Assembly: GCA_049299895.1 (NCBI GenBank)
Contig: JBAQYF010000006.1
Coordinates: 7,061 to 71,060 of the forward strand
Reading direction: 5' to 3'
Source: CAIYYO01 sp049299895
GTDB lineage: Archaea > Altiarchaeota > Altiarchaeia > IMC4 > QMZM01
Length of the DNA: 64,000 nucleotides
The notes below the pieces were generated by a model. It saw nothing but the letters and a program-made list of their open reading frames with translations. It did not search any database and had not been told where the DNA came from. The first letter of the stretch is position 1, and every line of letters begins with the position of its first letter. This document shows positions 24,895 through 33,879 of this stretch, one piece after another. The position numbers and the translations under genes were made by a program.

Positions 24895-27192
24895 CTACAG
24901 AGGTCTTGCCTTCCCCGGATATGTGATTTGTAGAAGGATAGGAGTAGTTGTAGTGGTCGTTGTAGTCGTCGTAGTGGGCACATATCCTGATCTTACCTCG
25001 ATCGTCCTCGCCTTTCCGTTATCTGTCTCCCCGTCATTTCCTGCATGGTCTACTGCGCGGCCGTAGTATGCATATGTGCCGTTTGAAAGATTTTCCATGA
25101 GGGCGTAGAACCCCCATTTGACCGGATAGCCGTCAGATGCGTATTTCTGGAACTCCGAGACATATTGCAGTCTGATCTCTTCTGCACTTAGCGCCCTAGT
25201 ATACATCTTTACTTCGTCTATGTCTCCTATGAAATAATTCCCTGCGTCGCTCCCGCCTATCACCAGATTTGCTCCCGAGTCAGTGTTCCAAGGCCCCTGA
25301 TATGAGGTTGACACAAGTTCCCGGTCGACCCACAACGAGATGAGAGTGCTATTTCTAACTAGTACTATCTGATGCCACTTACCGTCAGTTATGCGTTTTT
25401 CATCATATAACGAATGCCTGCTTAACTCCCATTCGCTTATGCCCGGACCATAATCTGTAAACACTCCATATGCCTGCCCATCACTTAACGCAATACCATA
25501 CCACTGATAGGGATAACCGGAATTACGCTTTGACATAATCTCCCTAAAGCCCTCGCTATTATCCGTCCTGATCCACGCACTGATTGTTGCAGGACGAGCA
25601 CCTAATAACAGACTTGGGGATGACTGGGCAGATACGTAGGATGAGCCGTCAAAGCGCATGCATCCCCCGAATCTGCATTCAGGTATCCATGATCCGGAGT
25701 GTATTTGCCCGTCGTTTCCGTAGCTGGAAATATCCACTGCTTTTGTTTCACTTTCTCCTATTCTTTGTTCGTTATTGAGGTTTAAGCCCAGCACAAGGGA
25801 GCGATTGTAGAATGTGCATTGTTCGCCATTCCAGTTAAATGTAAAACTGCCCAGGTCGCTCTCATTCATGGTTATGTTGGCCTCTGCATAGCTGTACTGG
25901 GTGATTGACCCGTTCGCAAGTGTCGGCGCAGTGTAGGCGATTGCAACGGTCTTATTGACCTGTAACGTACGGGCGGAGTCATTATCCGTCCGATCGGCGT
26001 TTCCTGCAAGATCATGCGCCCTGCCATAATAAGTGTGTAAGCCATTTAGAACGTCCTTTACCTTCAGGGAAAAACGCCATTCGATAGAATCCTGAAGTGA
26101 GTATTTACAGAATTCAGACAGGTACTGTAAGCTGATCTCTTCGTCAGTTAACGCCCTTGTGTATATCTTTACTTCGTCTATGTCTCCTATAAAATAATTC
26201 CCTGTGTCGCTCCCGCCTATCACCAGATTTGCTCCCGAGTCAGTGTTCCAAGGCCCCTGATATGAGGTTGACACAAGTTCCCGGTCGACCCACAACGAGA
26301 TGAGAGTGTTATCTCTGGTTAGTACTATCTGATGCCATCTACCATCGGTTATGCGTTTTTCATCGTAAAGCGAATGCCTGTTTAACTCCCATTCGCTTAT
26401 GCCCGGACCATAATCTGTAAACACTCCATATGCCTGCCCATCACTTAACGCAATACCATACCACTGATAGGGATAACCAGAATTACGCTTTGACACGATT
26501 TCCCGGAAACCTGCGCTGGAGTTGGTCCTGATCCATGCAGTTATGGTAGCGGGTCTTGCTCCTAACTGGAGACTTTCTGAACTGGGTATCCTCACGTAGC
26601 TGTTTCCATCAAACCGCAGGCAGCCATTAAATTTTCCCTGCTCGGTCCATTCGGCCCCATAGATTGTTCCGTTGTTGCCGTATTTCGACACGTCGATTGT
26701 ATGGTTTGCATCCTCGTCAATGGATGGATTGTTGTTGTAGTTTTGAGATAGTGCAAGAGAGCGATCGTAGAAAAAGTAATCCACGCCATTCCAGTTTAGC
26801 TTGTAGGAGTCGAGATCTTCTGCTTGTATTGACGCGTTTATTTCTATCCAGCTCTCAGTAGTCGTTGTGTTGTCTTCGGGCGTCGGATCAATAAAGGAGA
26901 TGGCCGGCCCTTCGTACGAAAAGGTAAAAAATTCATCATAATCTTCCGGATCATTTGCCGGAACTATCATGTTTGTAATTTCTGATTCTACCGTCTCATT
27001 AATCCCCCCGGGAATGTTCCCTGCTACGATCGGCTCAATTATATTCATGCGGTAGAATGAGCTTAACGTGCTGAAGAGGTCGGTATTTTGCGCCGTTACC
27101 AAAGTCGCATATAGTAATATGATGATTATTATCCCCAATACACCTAAACGTTTACCGGCCACCTTACGCATTTTACCTGTTGCACTACTCAT
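24895..27192 (-). CDS. LamG-domain surface protein (N-terminal part)
   Basis: 765 residues: signal sequence (RLGVLGIIIIILLYATLVTAQ), a linker, and two tandem modules each holding a small Ig-like domain and a LamG/concanavalin-type jelly roll (RFDGNSYVRIPSSESLQLGARPATIT... / AWIRTNSS; WHQIVLTRDNTLISLWVDRELV; IGDIDEVKIYTRALTDEEI). The two LamG copies are nearly identical even at DNA level. The frame then runs into a Thr block and stops at 24895, in what looks like a one-base frame break. LamG domains bind carbohydrate or protein ligands; the protein is probably an adhesin. Confidence 0.65.
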   Translation of the reverse strand: MSSATGKMRKVAGKRLGVLGIIIIILLYATLVTAQNTDLFSTLSSFYRMNIIEPIVAGNIPGGINETVESEITNMIVPANDPEDYDEFFTFSYEGPAISFIDPTPEDNTTTTESWIEINASIQAEDLDSYKLNWNGVDYFFYDRSLALSQNYNNNPSIDEDANHTIDVSKYGNNGTIYGAEWTEQGKFNGCLRFDGNSYVRIPSSESLQLGARPATITAWIRTNSSAGFREIVSKRNSGYPYQWYGIALSDGQAYGVFTDYGPGISEWELNRHSLYDEKRITDGRWHQIVLTRDNTLISLWVDRELVSTSYQGPWNTDSGANLVIGGSDTGNYFIGDIDEVKIYTRALTDEEISLQYLSEFCKYSLQDSIEWRFSLKVKDVLNGLHTYYGRAHDLAGNADRTDNDSARTLQVNKTVAIAYTAPTLANGSITQYSYAEANITMNESDLGSFTFNWNGEQCTFYNRSLVLGLNLNNEQRIGESETKAVDISSYGNDGQIHSGSWIPECRFGGCMRFDGSSYVSAQSSPSLLLGARPATISAWIRTDNSEGFREIMSKRNSGYPYQWYGIALSDGQAYGVFTDYGPGISEWELSRHSLYDEKRITDGKWHQIVLVRNSTLISLWVDRELVSTSYQGPWNTDSGANLVIGGSDAGNYFIGDIDEVKMYTRALSAEEIRLQYVSEFQKYASDGYPVKWGFYALMENLSNGTYAYYGRAVDHAGNDGETDNGKARTIEVRSGYVPTTTTTTTTTTTPILLQITYPGKARPL
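25201..25540 (-). repeat. direct repeat copy A of LamG-coding DNA
   Basis: Nearly identical to 26161-26500 at a constant 960-base (320-codon) offset. Whole 60-base lines match exactly, for example 25261-25320 with 26221-26280 and 25441-25500 with 26401-26460. Silent sites match too, which means recent duplication or gene conversion. Confidence 0.8.
26161..26500 (-). repeat. direct repeat copy B of LamG-coding DNA
   Basis: Second copy of the LamG-coding repeat, 960 bases from copy A. Identity falls away sharply outside this interval, where the coding sequence continues with only protein-level similarity. Confidence 0.8.
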
Positions 27193-27518
27193 TTTTTTGC
27201 GCCGTTTCCATAGTATTTTACTTCGAGCATATAAATCATCCCGGGATGGAGTGCATCGCTTAAAGTGGACAGGTAGTTAAGCTTTTGTTTGAAAAATATT
27301 TTTAAGGGGCGTACTCAAAGATCAGCTACCTGCCGCCCAATGAGTACGAAAAACGCGCAAATTTAAGTGCGAAAGTAGCTTAACTTAACGGACACACAAA
27401 GGAGTTCACTCCAATATGGGGTCTACCGACCCCATGAACGCATCTACCAACCAAACCAAACACACTTTCTTATTTTTTCCCCGCTCTCTCCATATCATCT
27501 TAGAGTATCTATGAGAAT
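27193..27518. other. intergenic region with several inverted repeats
   Basis: No gene seen. Three inverted repeats: CAGGTAG/CTACCTG (27270-27276 with 27326-27332), CGTACTC/GAGTACG (27310-27316 with 27342-27348) and AGTTAAGCT/AGCTTAACT (27275-27283 with 27377-27385). The first and third overlap, so they would be alternative folds. Further right are hairpins GGAGT-TC-ACTCC (27401-27412) and ATGGGGTC-TACC-GACCCCAT (27416-27435). The region could hold divergent promoters, a leader that switches folds, or a small RNA. Confidence 0.4.
27416..27435. repeat. GGGGTC/GACCCC hairpin
   Basis: Perfect 8-bp palindrome with a TACC loop. Same core as the hairpins at 15522 and 53072. A fragment with the same central TGTCTACCGACCCTATGAA-like wording lies near 44681, at the start of the giant surface protein gene. 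Confidence 0.55.
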
Positions 27519-28550
27519 ATGGATCCAATGCGTCATTATTCCATCTGGCTGGAGAAGTACGGCAAAAGCCGGGACATTATCCTTGGTAACCTGCAGGGCT
27601 ACAAGAGGGATATAGACTCGGTCAGATCCAATATAGGCGACAAGAACCTTATTTCCCCAATTAAAGGAGATGCGCCGGAGATAAAGGCCAGGATGTGCTT
27701 TGTCGACGGCGGCGAGGGCATGAAGGAGTTATTGGGGGCATCTATCTATTTTATCAGGGCGTCCGCTCTTGTCCTGGACAAGACGGGCGACACCGTGGGG
27801 GAAAAATTCGTGCGGGACCTCGACATGGGGATCCTGGAATACGATGATTATACGAAGGAGAGGATCGAGTTCCTGCGTTCCATGCTGGAGTACGACGTCG
27901 CGGAGAGGTGTATCGAGGAGCATTCCCCGGAGTATGTTTTCATGGACGGCTCCTTGTATGTTAATTTTAAAAAGAGGCCCGTCGACTGCGATGAGTACAT
28001 TCTCTGCCGGAAGAAGTTCACCCGGCTCCTGAAATTGGCCAAGAGCAAAGGCGTGCACATCTGCGGGGTATCGGAGGATTCCCGTTCCAGGTTGTTCATC
28101 CAGTTCCTTGCGAGCAAATACAATATGAAGTTCCCGCATTTCATGACGGATTCCTCGCTTTTGCGCATGATCTCCCGGAACACGAAATACAGGACTATCG
28201 AGTTTACGCCTAATTCGAAATTCGAGTCCAACGGGGATGCTAATAGCACGTTGTCGGTCTCTTTTCCAACTGTTTACCTGCAGCCGACCGAGGTTTCCAA
28301 TCCGCTGAGAATAGACGTCCCTTCCTGGGAGAAGGATTTTGACAAAATAATAAGCCTCATAATGCAGCTATCAAAGGGGAGCAAACAGTACGGCTACCCG
28401 ATGCCCCTTTATCTTGCCCACCTGGACGCGCGCATAGAGCAGAAGCATGCGGACTGGAGCACGACGCAGTTGATACATTATCTGTCCAAGAACGATCCGG
28501 AGCTCTACGAGACCATCCTCCGGGAAAGAAGGCATGCATACAGGCCTTAG
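27519..28550 (+). CDS. nurA: NurA-family nuclease
   Basis: 343 residues with NurA landmarks: the first catalytic Asp in CFVDGGEG (Asp 63), the second in VFMDGSL (Asp 143), and the C-terminal YGYPMPLYLAHLDARI segment that packs the active site. NurA is a Mn-dependent 5'-3' nuclease that works with the HerA helicase and Mre11-Rad50 in end resection. None of those partners is encoded in this window, which is unusual since they are often adjacent. The family call is strong, although overall similarity to well-studied NurA proteins looks modest. Confidence 0.8.
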   Translation: MDPMRHYSIWLEKYGKSRDIILGNLQGYKRDIDSVRSNIGDKNLISPIKGDAPEIKARMCFVDGGEGMKELLGASIYFIRASALVLDKTGDTVGEKFVRDLDMGILEYDDYTKERIEFLRSMLEYDVAERCIEEHSPEYVFMDGSLYVNFKKRPVDCDEYILCRKKFTRLLKLAKSKGVHICGVSEDSRSRLFIQFLASKYNMKFPHFMTDSSLLRMISRNTKYRTIEFTPNSKFESNGDANSTLSVSFPTVYLQPTEVSNPLRIDVPSWEKDFDKIISLIMQLSKGSKQYGYPMPLYLAHLDARIEQKHADWSTTQLIHYLSKNDPELYETILRERRHAYRP

Positions 28551-28604
28551 CCTCATTTGGATAAACGTATTTATAGGAGGCCACTTATTATGTAAACAGG
28601 AGAA

Positions 28605-29591
28605 ATGGCCAAATACCGGGTAGCTGCTTTTTCGGCGACCAAATATGAGATAGCATCGGAGGTCAGGGATATTTCCAGTCCGCAGGGGATAAAAGAATTT
28701 CTGGGGAAATATTCCGTGACCTGGCTTGACTGCACCAATGCAAGCGTAGCTGAAATAGCGGAAATAGGGGAGATCTTCGGATTCCACAGGCTCTGTCTTG
28801 AGGACTGTTCCAAGTTCCCGCAGAGGCCTAAAGTAAACGACTACGGGGACTATTTTTATATGGTGATACGGGAGATAGAGTATCATAAAGACGTGCACTC
28901 CCATCAGATCAGCATGTTCGTCGGAAAGAATTATGTCGTGACAATAAGGGAAAAGCAGGACAAACTCCTTGACTCCCTGTTCGAAAGAATCGCCCAAAAG
29001 AGCCCCAGGCTGCAGGACAAAGGCTCGGATTATCTGTGCTATGCCATATCGGATCAGGTGATCGAGGGATACGCCCCCATATTGGACATAATAGAAGATG
29101 AGATAGAAGCCATAGAAAAAGAGATCCTTGGAACGACTTCGAAGGAGACGCTTAGGAGGATATTCAAGCTCAAAAAGGACCTCCTGTTGTTGAGGAAGAT
29201 AATCATACCCACGAGGGAGATGCTCATCTACTTTGAGAGGGAGGATCTCCCGAATATGTCCGACAAGTCGAGGATATACTTCCGCGACGCGTACGATAAC
29301 ATCGTCGGCAGCATGGAGCTGATAGACACCTACAGGGAGATAACCAGCGGAGTGATAGAGTCTTATCTTTCTACCTTGTCCAATAACATAAACAGCGTAG
29401 TCAAGGTCCTGACGGTGCTTGCGTCCCTCGCTCTTATACCGACGCTGATTGCCAGTATCTACGGCATGAACGTCGATTTCCCGGAAAAAGACGTGCTCGG
29501 AGGCAGGAACACGTATTATCTGGCTTTGACGCTCATGCTGTTAACGACCGGGTTTATGCTCTATTATTTCAAGAAAAAGGAGTATATTTGA
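28605..29591 (+). CDS. corA: CorA-type Mg2+/Co2+ transporter
   Basis: 328 residues: a large N-terminal cytoplasmic alpha/beta part, a long stalk helix, and two C-terminal transmembrane segments with the diagnostic GMN motif (YGMNVDF, residues ~287-289) at the end of the first, then the KKKEYI basic tail. Forms a pentameric Mg2+ channel. Starts 54 bases after the NurA-like gene in the same direction and meets the COG2426-type gene tail to tail. Confidence 0.93.
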   Translation: MAKYRVAAFSATKYEIASEVRDISSPQGIKEFLGKYSVTWLDCTNASVAEIAEIGEIFGFHRLCLEDCSKFPQRPKVNDYGDYFYMVIREIEYHKDVHSHQISMFVGKNYVVTIREKQDKLLDSLFERIAQKSPRLQDKGSDYLCYAISDQVIEGYAPILDIIEDEIEAIEKEILGTTSKETLRRIFKLKKDLLLLRKIIIPTREMLIYFEREDLPNMSDKSRIYFRDAYDNIVGSMELIDTYREITSGVIESYLSTLSNNINSVVKVLTVLASLALIPTLIASIYGMNVDFPEKDVLGGRNTYYLALTLMLLTTGFMLYYFKKKEYI

Positions 29592-29594
29592 CGG

Positions 29595-30176
29595 CTACTC
29601 TTTTTTTGCCTTGACCCTGGCCGCGACCCATTTTATCGCATCCATCTCCCTTTTTCTCCCGTAGGCTAAAAGGAACAATAGGAGCAGCACGGACAATACC
29701 TCAAGGGGGGTCCTCATGGGGAGAAGGTTTAAAGTGACAATAAGCCAGAAGGCATCCCCGATAACTACGCCGATTGCTATGAACAATATGGCCCCGGTCC
29801 GTTTGATCTTCAGGACATACGCAAACAGCACGGCCCAGAATATCCCGACAAGGAACGTTAGGACGGAGAGTGCCAGGTAGAATCCAAGTTGTCCCAGCCT
29901 CTGTTCGAATGCTTCCTGTATCTCGTCCCCGAAGCTTATGACGTCCGCGGCCTTCTTGTGGGTTATCTTCGAGAACTTGCAAAATATCCCCTGCGCATAA
30001 TATTTCCGGTAGTGGCCCCCGTATTCCAAAGCCCAGAATATGATAGGGAGAGGCGCAATGTATACCAGGGAGAGATAGACGTATACCCATCCGGGCGTAA
30101 GATGCAGCGCGTTCAGGGCGTACGGTATGGCAACGACAGGCCCGAAGAGGTATGCGAGCAGGATGAAATTCAACAT
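29595..30176 (-). CDS. small multidrug-export-like membrane protein (COG2426 type)
   Basis: 193 residues with five or six hydrophobic segments and little else; the layout (N-terminal helix with GPVVAIPYAL, central WALEYGG loop, C-terminal GVVIGDAFWLIVTLNLL and a basic tail) resembles the small multi-drug export family. Located 4 bases from the signal peptidase stop, so it is cotranscribed with the two signal peptidase genes. True substrate unknown. Confidence 0.55.
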   Translation of the reverse strand: MLNFILLAYLFGPVVAIPYALNALHLTPGWVYVYLSLVYIAPLPIIFWALEYGGHYRKYYAQGIFCKFSKITHKKAADVISFGDEIQEAFEQRLGQLGFYLALSVLTFLVGIFWAVLFAYVLKIKRTGAILFIAIGVVIGDAFWLIVTLNLLPMRTPLEVLSVLLLLFLLAYGRKREMDAIKWVAARVKAKKE

Positions 30177-30180
30177 AACA

Positions 30181-31026
30181 CTACCCCTGTCCCAGAAGCA
30201 TGAATGGGATGCCCAATACCAGACCGAATACCCGGTTTAGTACGAGCTTCAGCCAGCCCAGGTATGGGACGCGTATCCATCCCCTTGCCAGTATCTGCTG
30301 GTCGGTGACCGGCAATATTCCCCCGCATTGATCCGTGCCCCGGTTGTTGTCCCCCTTTGTGATATACAGCCGGAAGCTGTCTCCAGAGGGGAAGCTTCTG
30401 TACGCGCACCCACTGGATCCTTTCTGGCAGCTCTTTATATAGGGTATGAATTTTGATTCGAAATCCTTTTGCGTGTAGCAGTCAAGCGTCCCTGAAACGT
30501 CGTATACCCTGCCTTCGCGCACGTCTACTACGCCCACGACCCGGTGGATGATGGGTTCGCTGCCGGAAACCCTCCGGTCCCGGACATATATCACGACGTC
30601 GCCCACTTTTGTCTGCTGGAATATGGGAAGGACCGTTCCTGCTCCGTCGGGGGTTATGACGAGGACCATGTCGCCCACCGAGAAACCGCTTTTCAGGGGG
30701 AACTTGTCGATGTCCGCTTCCGGTATCTTATCCGCCACCCAGTTACGCCAGTTATTGCCTGAATCATATTTGCAGCGGCCTTCCAGGAGCACGGGCCAGA
30801 CGGATTCTGCGAACCTGTAACTTATGGAGCCGATGACGTCGTCTTCGTGTATCATGCTGCATGAGACGACGGCAACTATCGGAACGGGCATGTGGGCGCC
30901 GAGCAAAAGCTGTAGTACTGTGAGTATGATCAGAAGTGTGAGCAGTACTTCGAGTATCTCCCTCCAGAGCGGCTTGGAATCATCATCCGCATCCGAGTCA
31001 TTCAAGTAATCTCCCAAGCCTTTCAT
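30181..31026 (-). CDS. signal peptidase I, archaeal Ser-His type
   Basis: 281 residues: a membrane helix (LLTLLIILTVLQLLLGAHM) followed by the S26 nucleophile region VVSCSMIHEDDV, then GDVVIY, the general-base His in IIHRVVGV, and the Asp in YITKGDNN. A His in place of the bacterial Lys marks the archaeal/ER form. Two inserts enlarge the catalytic domain: ~75 residues between Ser and the GDVVIY strand, and ~55 Cys-containing residues between His and Asp. A second hydrophobic segment closes the C-terminus. It removes signal peptides of exported proteins. Paralogue of the gene upstream. Confidence 0.85.
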   Translation of the reverse strand: MKGLGDYLNDSDADDDSKPLWREILEVLLTLLIILTVLQLLLGAHMPVPIVAVVSCSMIHEDDVIGSISYRFAESVWPVLLEGRCKYDSGNNWRNWVADKIPEADIDKFPLKSGFSVGDMVLVITPDGAGTVLPIFQQTKVGDVVIYVRDRRVSGSEPIIHRVVGVVDVREGRVYDVSGTLDCYTQKDFESKFIPYIKSCQKGSSGCAYRSFPSGDSFRLYITKGDNNRGTDQCGGILPVTDQQILARGWIRVPYLGWLKLVLNRVFGLVLGIPFMLLGQG

Positions 31027-31088
31027 CTTATGCCGTGTAAAGAGAACGATATAATCTATTAGTCAGCCCCTCATAAAAAGAAAAGAGC

Positions 31089-31964
31089 CTAGAAGAGGTT
31101 TGGAACACCCAGCAATCCGAGGAATCGTCCCAGGATTATCTTGAACCATCCTACGTAGGGGATGCGCCAAAAGCCCCGCGCAACCACTTGCGCGTCCGTT
31201 ACAGGGAGCATGCTACGGTAATAGCCGCCCCTGCACTGGTCCGATACCTGGTTATTGTCTCCTTTCGTTATGTAAAAGGAGTAGTTTGCGCCCTTGGGGT
31301 AATCCCTGTACGGGCAGCTTGCTTTTCCTTCCTGGCAGGACGAAACATATGGGATGAACGTATTCTGGAAGTTCTCTTTTGTAAAACAGTCAAGCGTCCC
31401 CTCGACGCTGGAAACATTGCCTCCGGAAACTTTGACCAGGCCGACCACCCGGTGTATTATCGGCTCATTTGCTACCGCATTCTTGTCTATCCTGTAGATG
31501 ACAACGTCGCCTAATCTTGGCGCAGAGAACAGGGGGATTATCGTTCCAGTCCCGTCGGGAGTTATGACGAGTATCATATCCCCCACAGAAAAGCCGCTCT
31601 TCAGGGGGAAGGAATCTATGTTTGCGCCAGGCACCCGATTGGTTATCCAGTCACGCCAGCCGGAACTTGCGTCATAGCCGCAGGGACCGTCCAGGAGAAC
31701 TGGCCAGACCAGTTGGGAGATCCCCTGGGAGACTGCGCCGATCACGTCGTCCTGGTGCAGCATGCTGCATGAGACGACGGCGACCAGGGGAACCGTCATG
31801 TGCGCACCGAAGAGGAGTTGTAGGACGATTATGATTACTGCCAGGGTCGCAAGAACCTCTAAGATGTCCCTCCACCAGGGCATGTCTTTTTCTTCTTTTT
31901 TTGCAGGGGGTTTTTCTTCCTTCCCGGCGCGCGCGCCGCCCTTTTTCTTCTTCATTGACGCCAC
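31089..31964 (-). CDS. signal peptidase I, archaeal Ser-His type (paralogue)
   Basis: 291 residues with a basic N-terminus (KKKKGGARAGKEEKPPAKKEEK), a membrane helix, nucleophile region VVSCSMLHQDDV, GDVVIYRID, IIHRVVGL and YITKGDNN. Shares the same unusual inserts and Cys pairs with its downstream paralogue, so the two arose by tandem duplication in this lineage. The 62-base gap between them has no obvious promoter. Having two may serve different classes of the many exported proteins encoded here. Confidence 0.85.
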   Translation of the reverse strand: MASMKKKKGGARAGKEEKPPAKKEEKDMPWWRDILEVLATLAVIIIVLQLLFGAHMTVPLVAVVSCSMLHQDDVIGAVSQGISQLVWPVLLDGPCGYDASSGWRDWITNRVPGANIDSFPLKSGFSVGDMILVITPDGTGTIIPLFSAPRLGDVVIYRIDKNAVANEPIIHRVVGLVKVSGGNVSSVEGTLDCFTKENFQNTFIPYVSSCQEGKASCPYRDYPKGANYSFYITKGDNNQVSDQCRGGYYRSMLPVTDAQVVARGFWRIPYVGWFKIILGRFLGLLGVPNLF

Positions 31965-32025
31965 AATCCTACCGCACCTATTTATGAATTTGAATAATGA
32001 ATATATTATAAGCCAACGGCAATAA

Positions 32026-33174
32026 ATGAGGGAAATGATGGATTATGCACCTAGGATGTCCCGGATAAAAGAATCAACGACCTTCAAATACTCTGCGCTC
32101 GCAAGAAAACCGGGGGTAATAGACCTCACCATAGGCAGGACAAATTTCGACACCCCTAAAGCGATAAAGGATGCCGCAAAGAGGGCGCTGGACGAAGGCA
32201 AAGTCAACTACACGCCGACAAAAGGCATACCTGAGCTCCGGGAGAGGATAGCAGAAAAGCTGCGCGACGTAAACGGCATGCAGGGCATAGACAAGGAGAA
32301 CGTCCTAGTATCCGCGGGCGCAAAGCAGCTCATATTCGAAGCGGTCCTCGCAATCGTCGGGGAAGGAGACACCGTCGCGATACCCGACCCCTCCTGGGTA
32401 AGCTACGAATCGATAGTCGAGTTCGCGGGAGGAAAGATCGCCTGGCTCCCGCTTAACCCGGAACGAGGATTTATCCCGCAGGAAAACTTTCTCTCAGCGC
32501 TCGAAAACTCCAAGCCCAAACTGATATTCCTTAATTCTCCCAGCAACCCGACAGGGGCAGTATACCCCCAGAAAGTCATCAGGCAGATAGTGGACATCGC
32601 CGAAAGAAAACAATCCTGGCTGTTATCCGACGAGATATACGAAGAGATCATATACGAAGGAGAGCACTACTCGGCAGGCAGCATATCGGATAAATGCATC
32701 GTCATAAACGGCTACTCCAAGAACTGCTCCATGACGGGCTGGCGCCTCGGGTACGCCGCATCAAAGAACAAGGAAGTTTTGGAGAAGATGAACGCGATAC
32801 AGGAGCAGTCGGTATCCTGCGCAACCTCCTTCGTACAGTACGGAGGCATCGCCGCATACACCAGGGAAGCGCGCAAAGAGACGCTTGCGATGAGGGAGGA
32901 ACTGCGCAAGAGAAGGGACCACCTGACGCAGCGCCTGTCCGGGATAGAGAACTGCATATGCATAAAGCCCTCGGGCGCATTCTATGTGTTCCCGTGCTTC
33001 GGAGACGTCGACGATGTCAAACTTGCGGACCGACTGATAGACGCGGGCGTCGCAACCGTTCCAGGCAGCCCGTTCGGCACAAAGGGCAGGGGATGCCTCA
33101 GGCTCTCATACGGAGCCTCCGACATAGGACAGATAGACGAAGCGATAGAGCGGATGAAAAAAGTCATACACTGA
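32026..33174 (+). CDS. PLP-dependent class I/II aminotransferase
   Basis: 382 residues of fold type I: the cofactor-binding Asn in NSPSNPTGAVY, the Asp/Tyr pair in LLSDEIYEEI, the Schiff-base Lys in GYSKNCSMTGWRLGY, and the carboxylate-binding Arg in LRLSYGAS. Closest in character to archaeal aspartate or aromatic aminotransferases (AspB type). Translation may start at 32026 or at an internal Met (ATG 32038 or 32056) since the domain begins around residue 20. Followed four bases later by the DUF116 gene. Confidence 0.87.
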   Translation: MREMMDYAPRMSRIKESTTFKYSALARKPGVIDLTIGRTNFDTPKAIKDAAKRALDEGKVNYTPTKGIPELRERIAEKLRDVNGMQGIDKENVLVSAGAKQLIFEAVLAIVGEGDTVAIPDPSWVSYESIVEFAGGKIAWLPLNPERGFIPQENFLSALENSKPKLIFLNSPSNPTGAVYPQKVIRQIVDIAERKQSWLLSDEIYEEIIYEGEHYSAGSISDKCIVINGYSKNCSMTGWRLGYAASKNKEVLEKMNAIQEQSVSCATSFVQYGGIAAYTREARKETLAMREELRKRRDHLTQRLSGIENCICIKPSGAFYVFPCFGDVDDVKLADRLIDAGVATVPGSPFGTKGRGCLRLSYGASDIGQIDEAIERMKKVIH

Positions 33175-33178
33175 AAGG

Positions 33179-33865
33179 ATGGATCTATTCTCGGACGAAT
33201 TACTCAAGAACATCGGGCTTGTGTCGGTAATAACCGTCGTATCGTTAATAGCCCTGCTTGTTATAGCCCTCGTCCTGACTTACCTCATGTTCCGGAACAC
33301 AAAGATCATAAAGTTCATAAACAACCGGGTAAGCAGCATCGTCCTAAAAATCCTTCTGACGATACAGGACCTGTTATACATGCCGGCAAAGAAGATAATA
33401 ATCATGGCCGGCGGAAACGACATGATGATAGATGCGGTCGGGACCGAGATGAGGAACATCCTCTTCAAGAACGCGTTCTCCCAAGTACCGTACAGCGAGC
33501 GCATAATAGTGATACCTCAATGCCTGCGTAGCATGGAATGCCCGGCCAAGTTCAACTCGGTCGAAGGCGCAAGATGCCTGGAATGCGGGAAGTGCAAGAT
33601 AAAGGAGATATCAAAGAAAGCAAAAGAGCTCGGCTACATCGGAACATTCATCGCCCCGGGCAGCAGCTTTATCACGAGGATAGTAAAGAAGACCAAACCA
33701 AAAGCCTTGATAGGACTGGGCTGCCCCTACGAAGTGAACCTCGGGCTTCTGGCGGTTTCGAGCAAAGGTATACCATGCCAGGGCGTGACGCTCCTGACGA
33801 ACGGCTGCGTGACGACGGACGTGGATTTGAATGCAGTGTTTGAGACGATGGAATTGTTGAAGTGA
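33179..33865 (+). CDS. DUF116 family protein
   Basis: 228 residues: an N-terminal membrane helix (SVITVVSLIALLVIALVLTYLMF), then a Cys-rich core with CPAKFNSVEGARCLECGKC and later GLGCPYEV and LTNGCVTTDVD, the signature layout of DUF116. The Cys set suggests a metal or Fe-S cluster. Function unknown; the family is common in methanogens and some bacteria. Starts 4 bases after the aminotransferase stop, so the two are one operon. Meets the giant surface protein gene tail to tail. Confidence 0.85.
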   Translation: MDLFSDELLKNIGLVSVITVVSLIALLVIALVLTYLMFRNTKIIKFINNRVSSIVLKILLTIQDLLYMPAKKIIIMAGGNDMMIDAVGTEMRNILFKNAFSQVPYSERIIVIPQCLRSMECPAKFNSVEGARCLECGKCKIKEISKKAKELGYIGTFIAPGSSFITRIVKKTKPKALIGLGCPYEVNLGLLAVSSKGIPCQGVTLLTNGCVTTDVDLNAVFETMELLK

Positions 33866-33879
33866 ATGATTATCGTTCC

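Noticed and set aside
25201..26500. A CRISPR-like or mobile repeat
   Set aside because: The two copies are in-frame halves of duplicated LamG domains in a single gene, with no spacers or inverted ends.
27193..27518. SRP (7S) RNA
   Set aside because: No GGAG/GNAR apical domain or Alu-type TGTAAT motif could be found, and the stems are too short.
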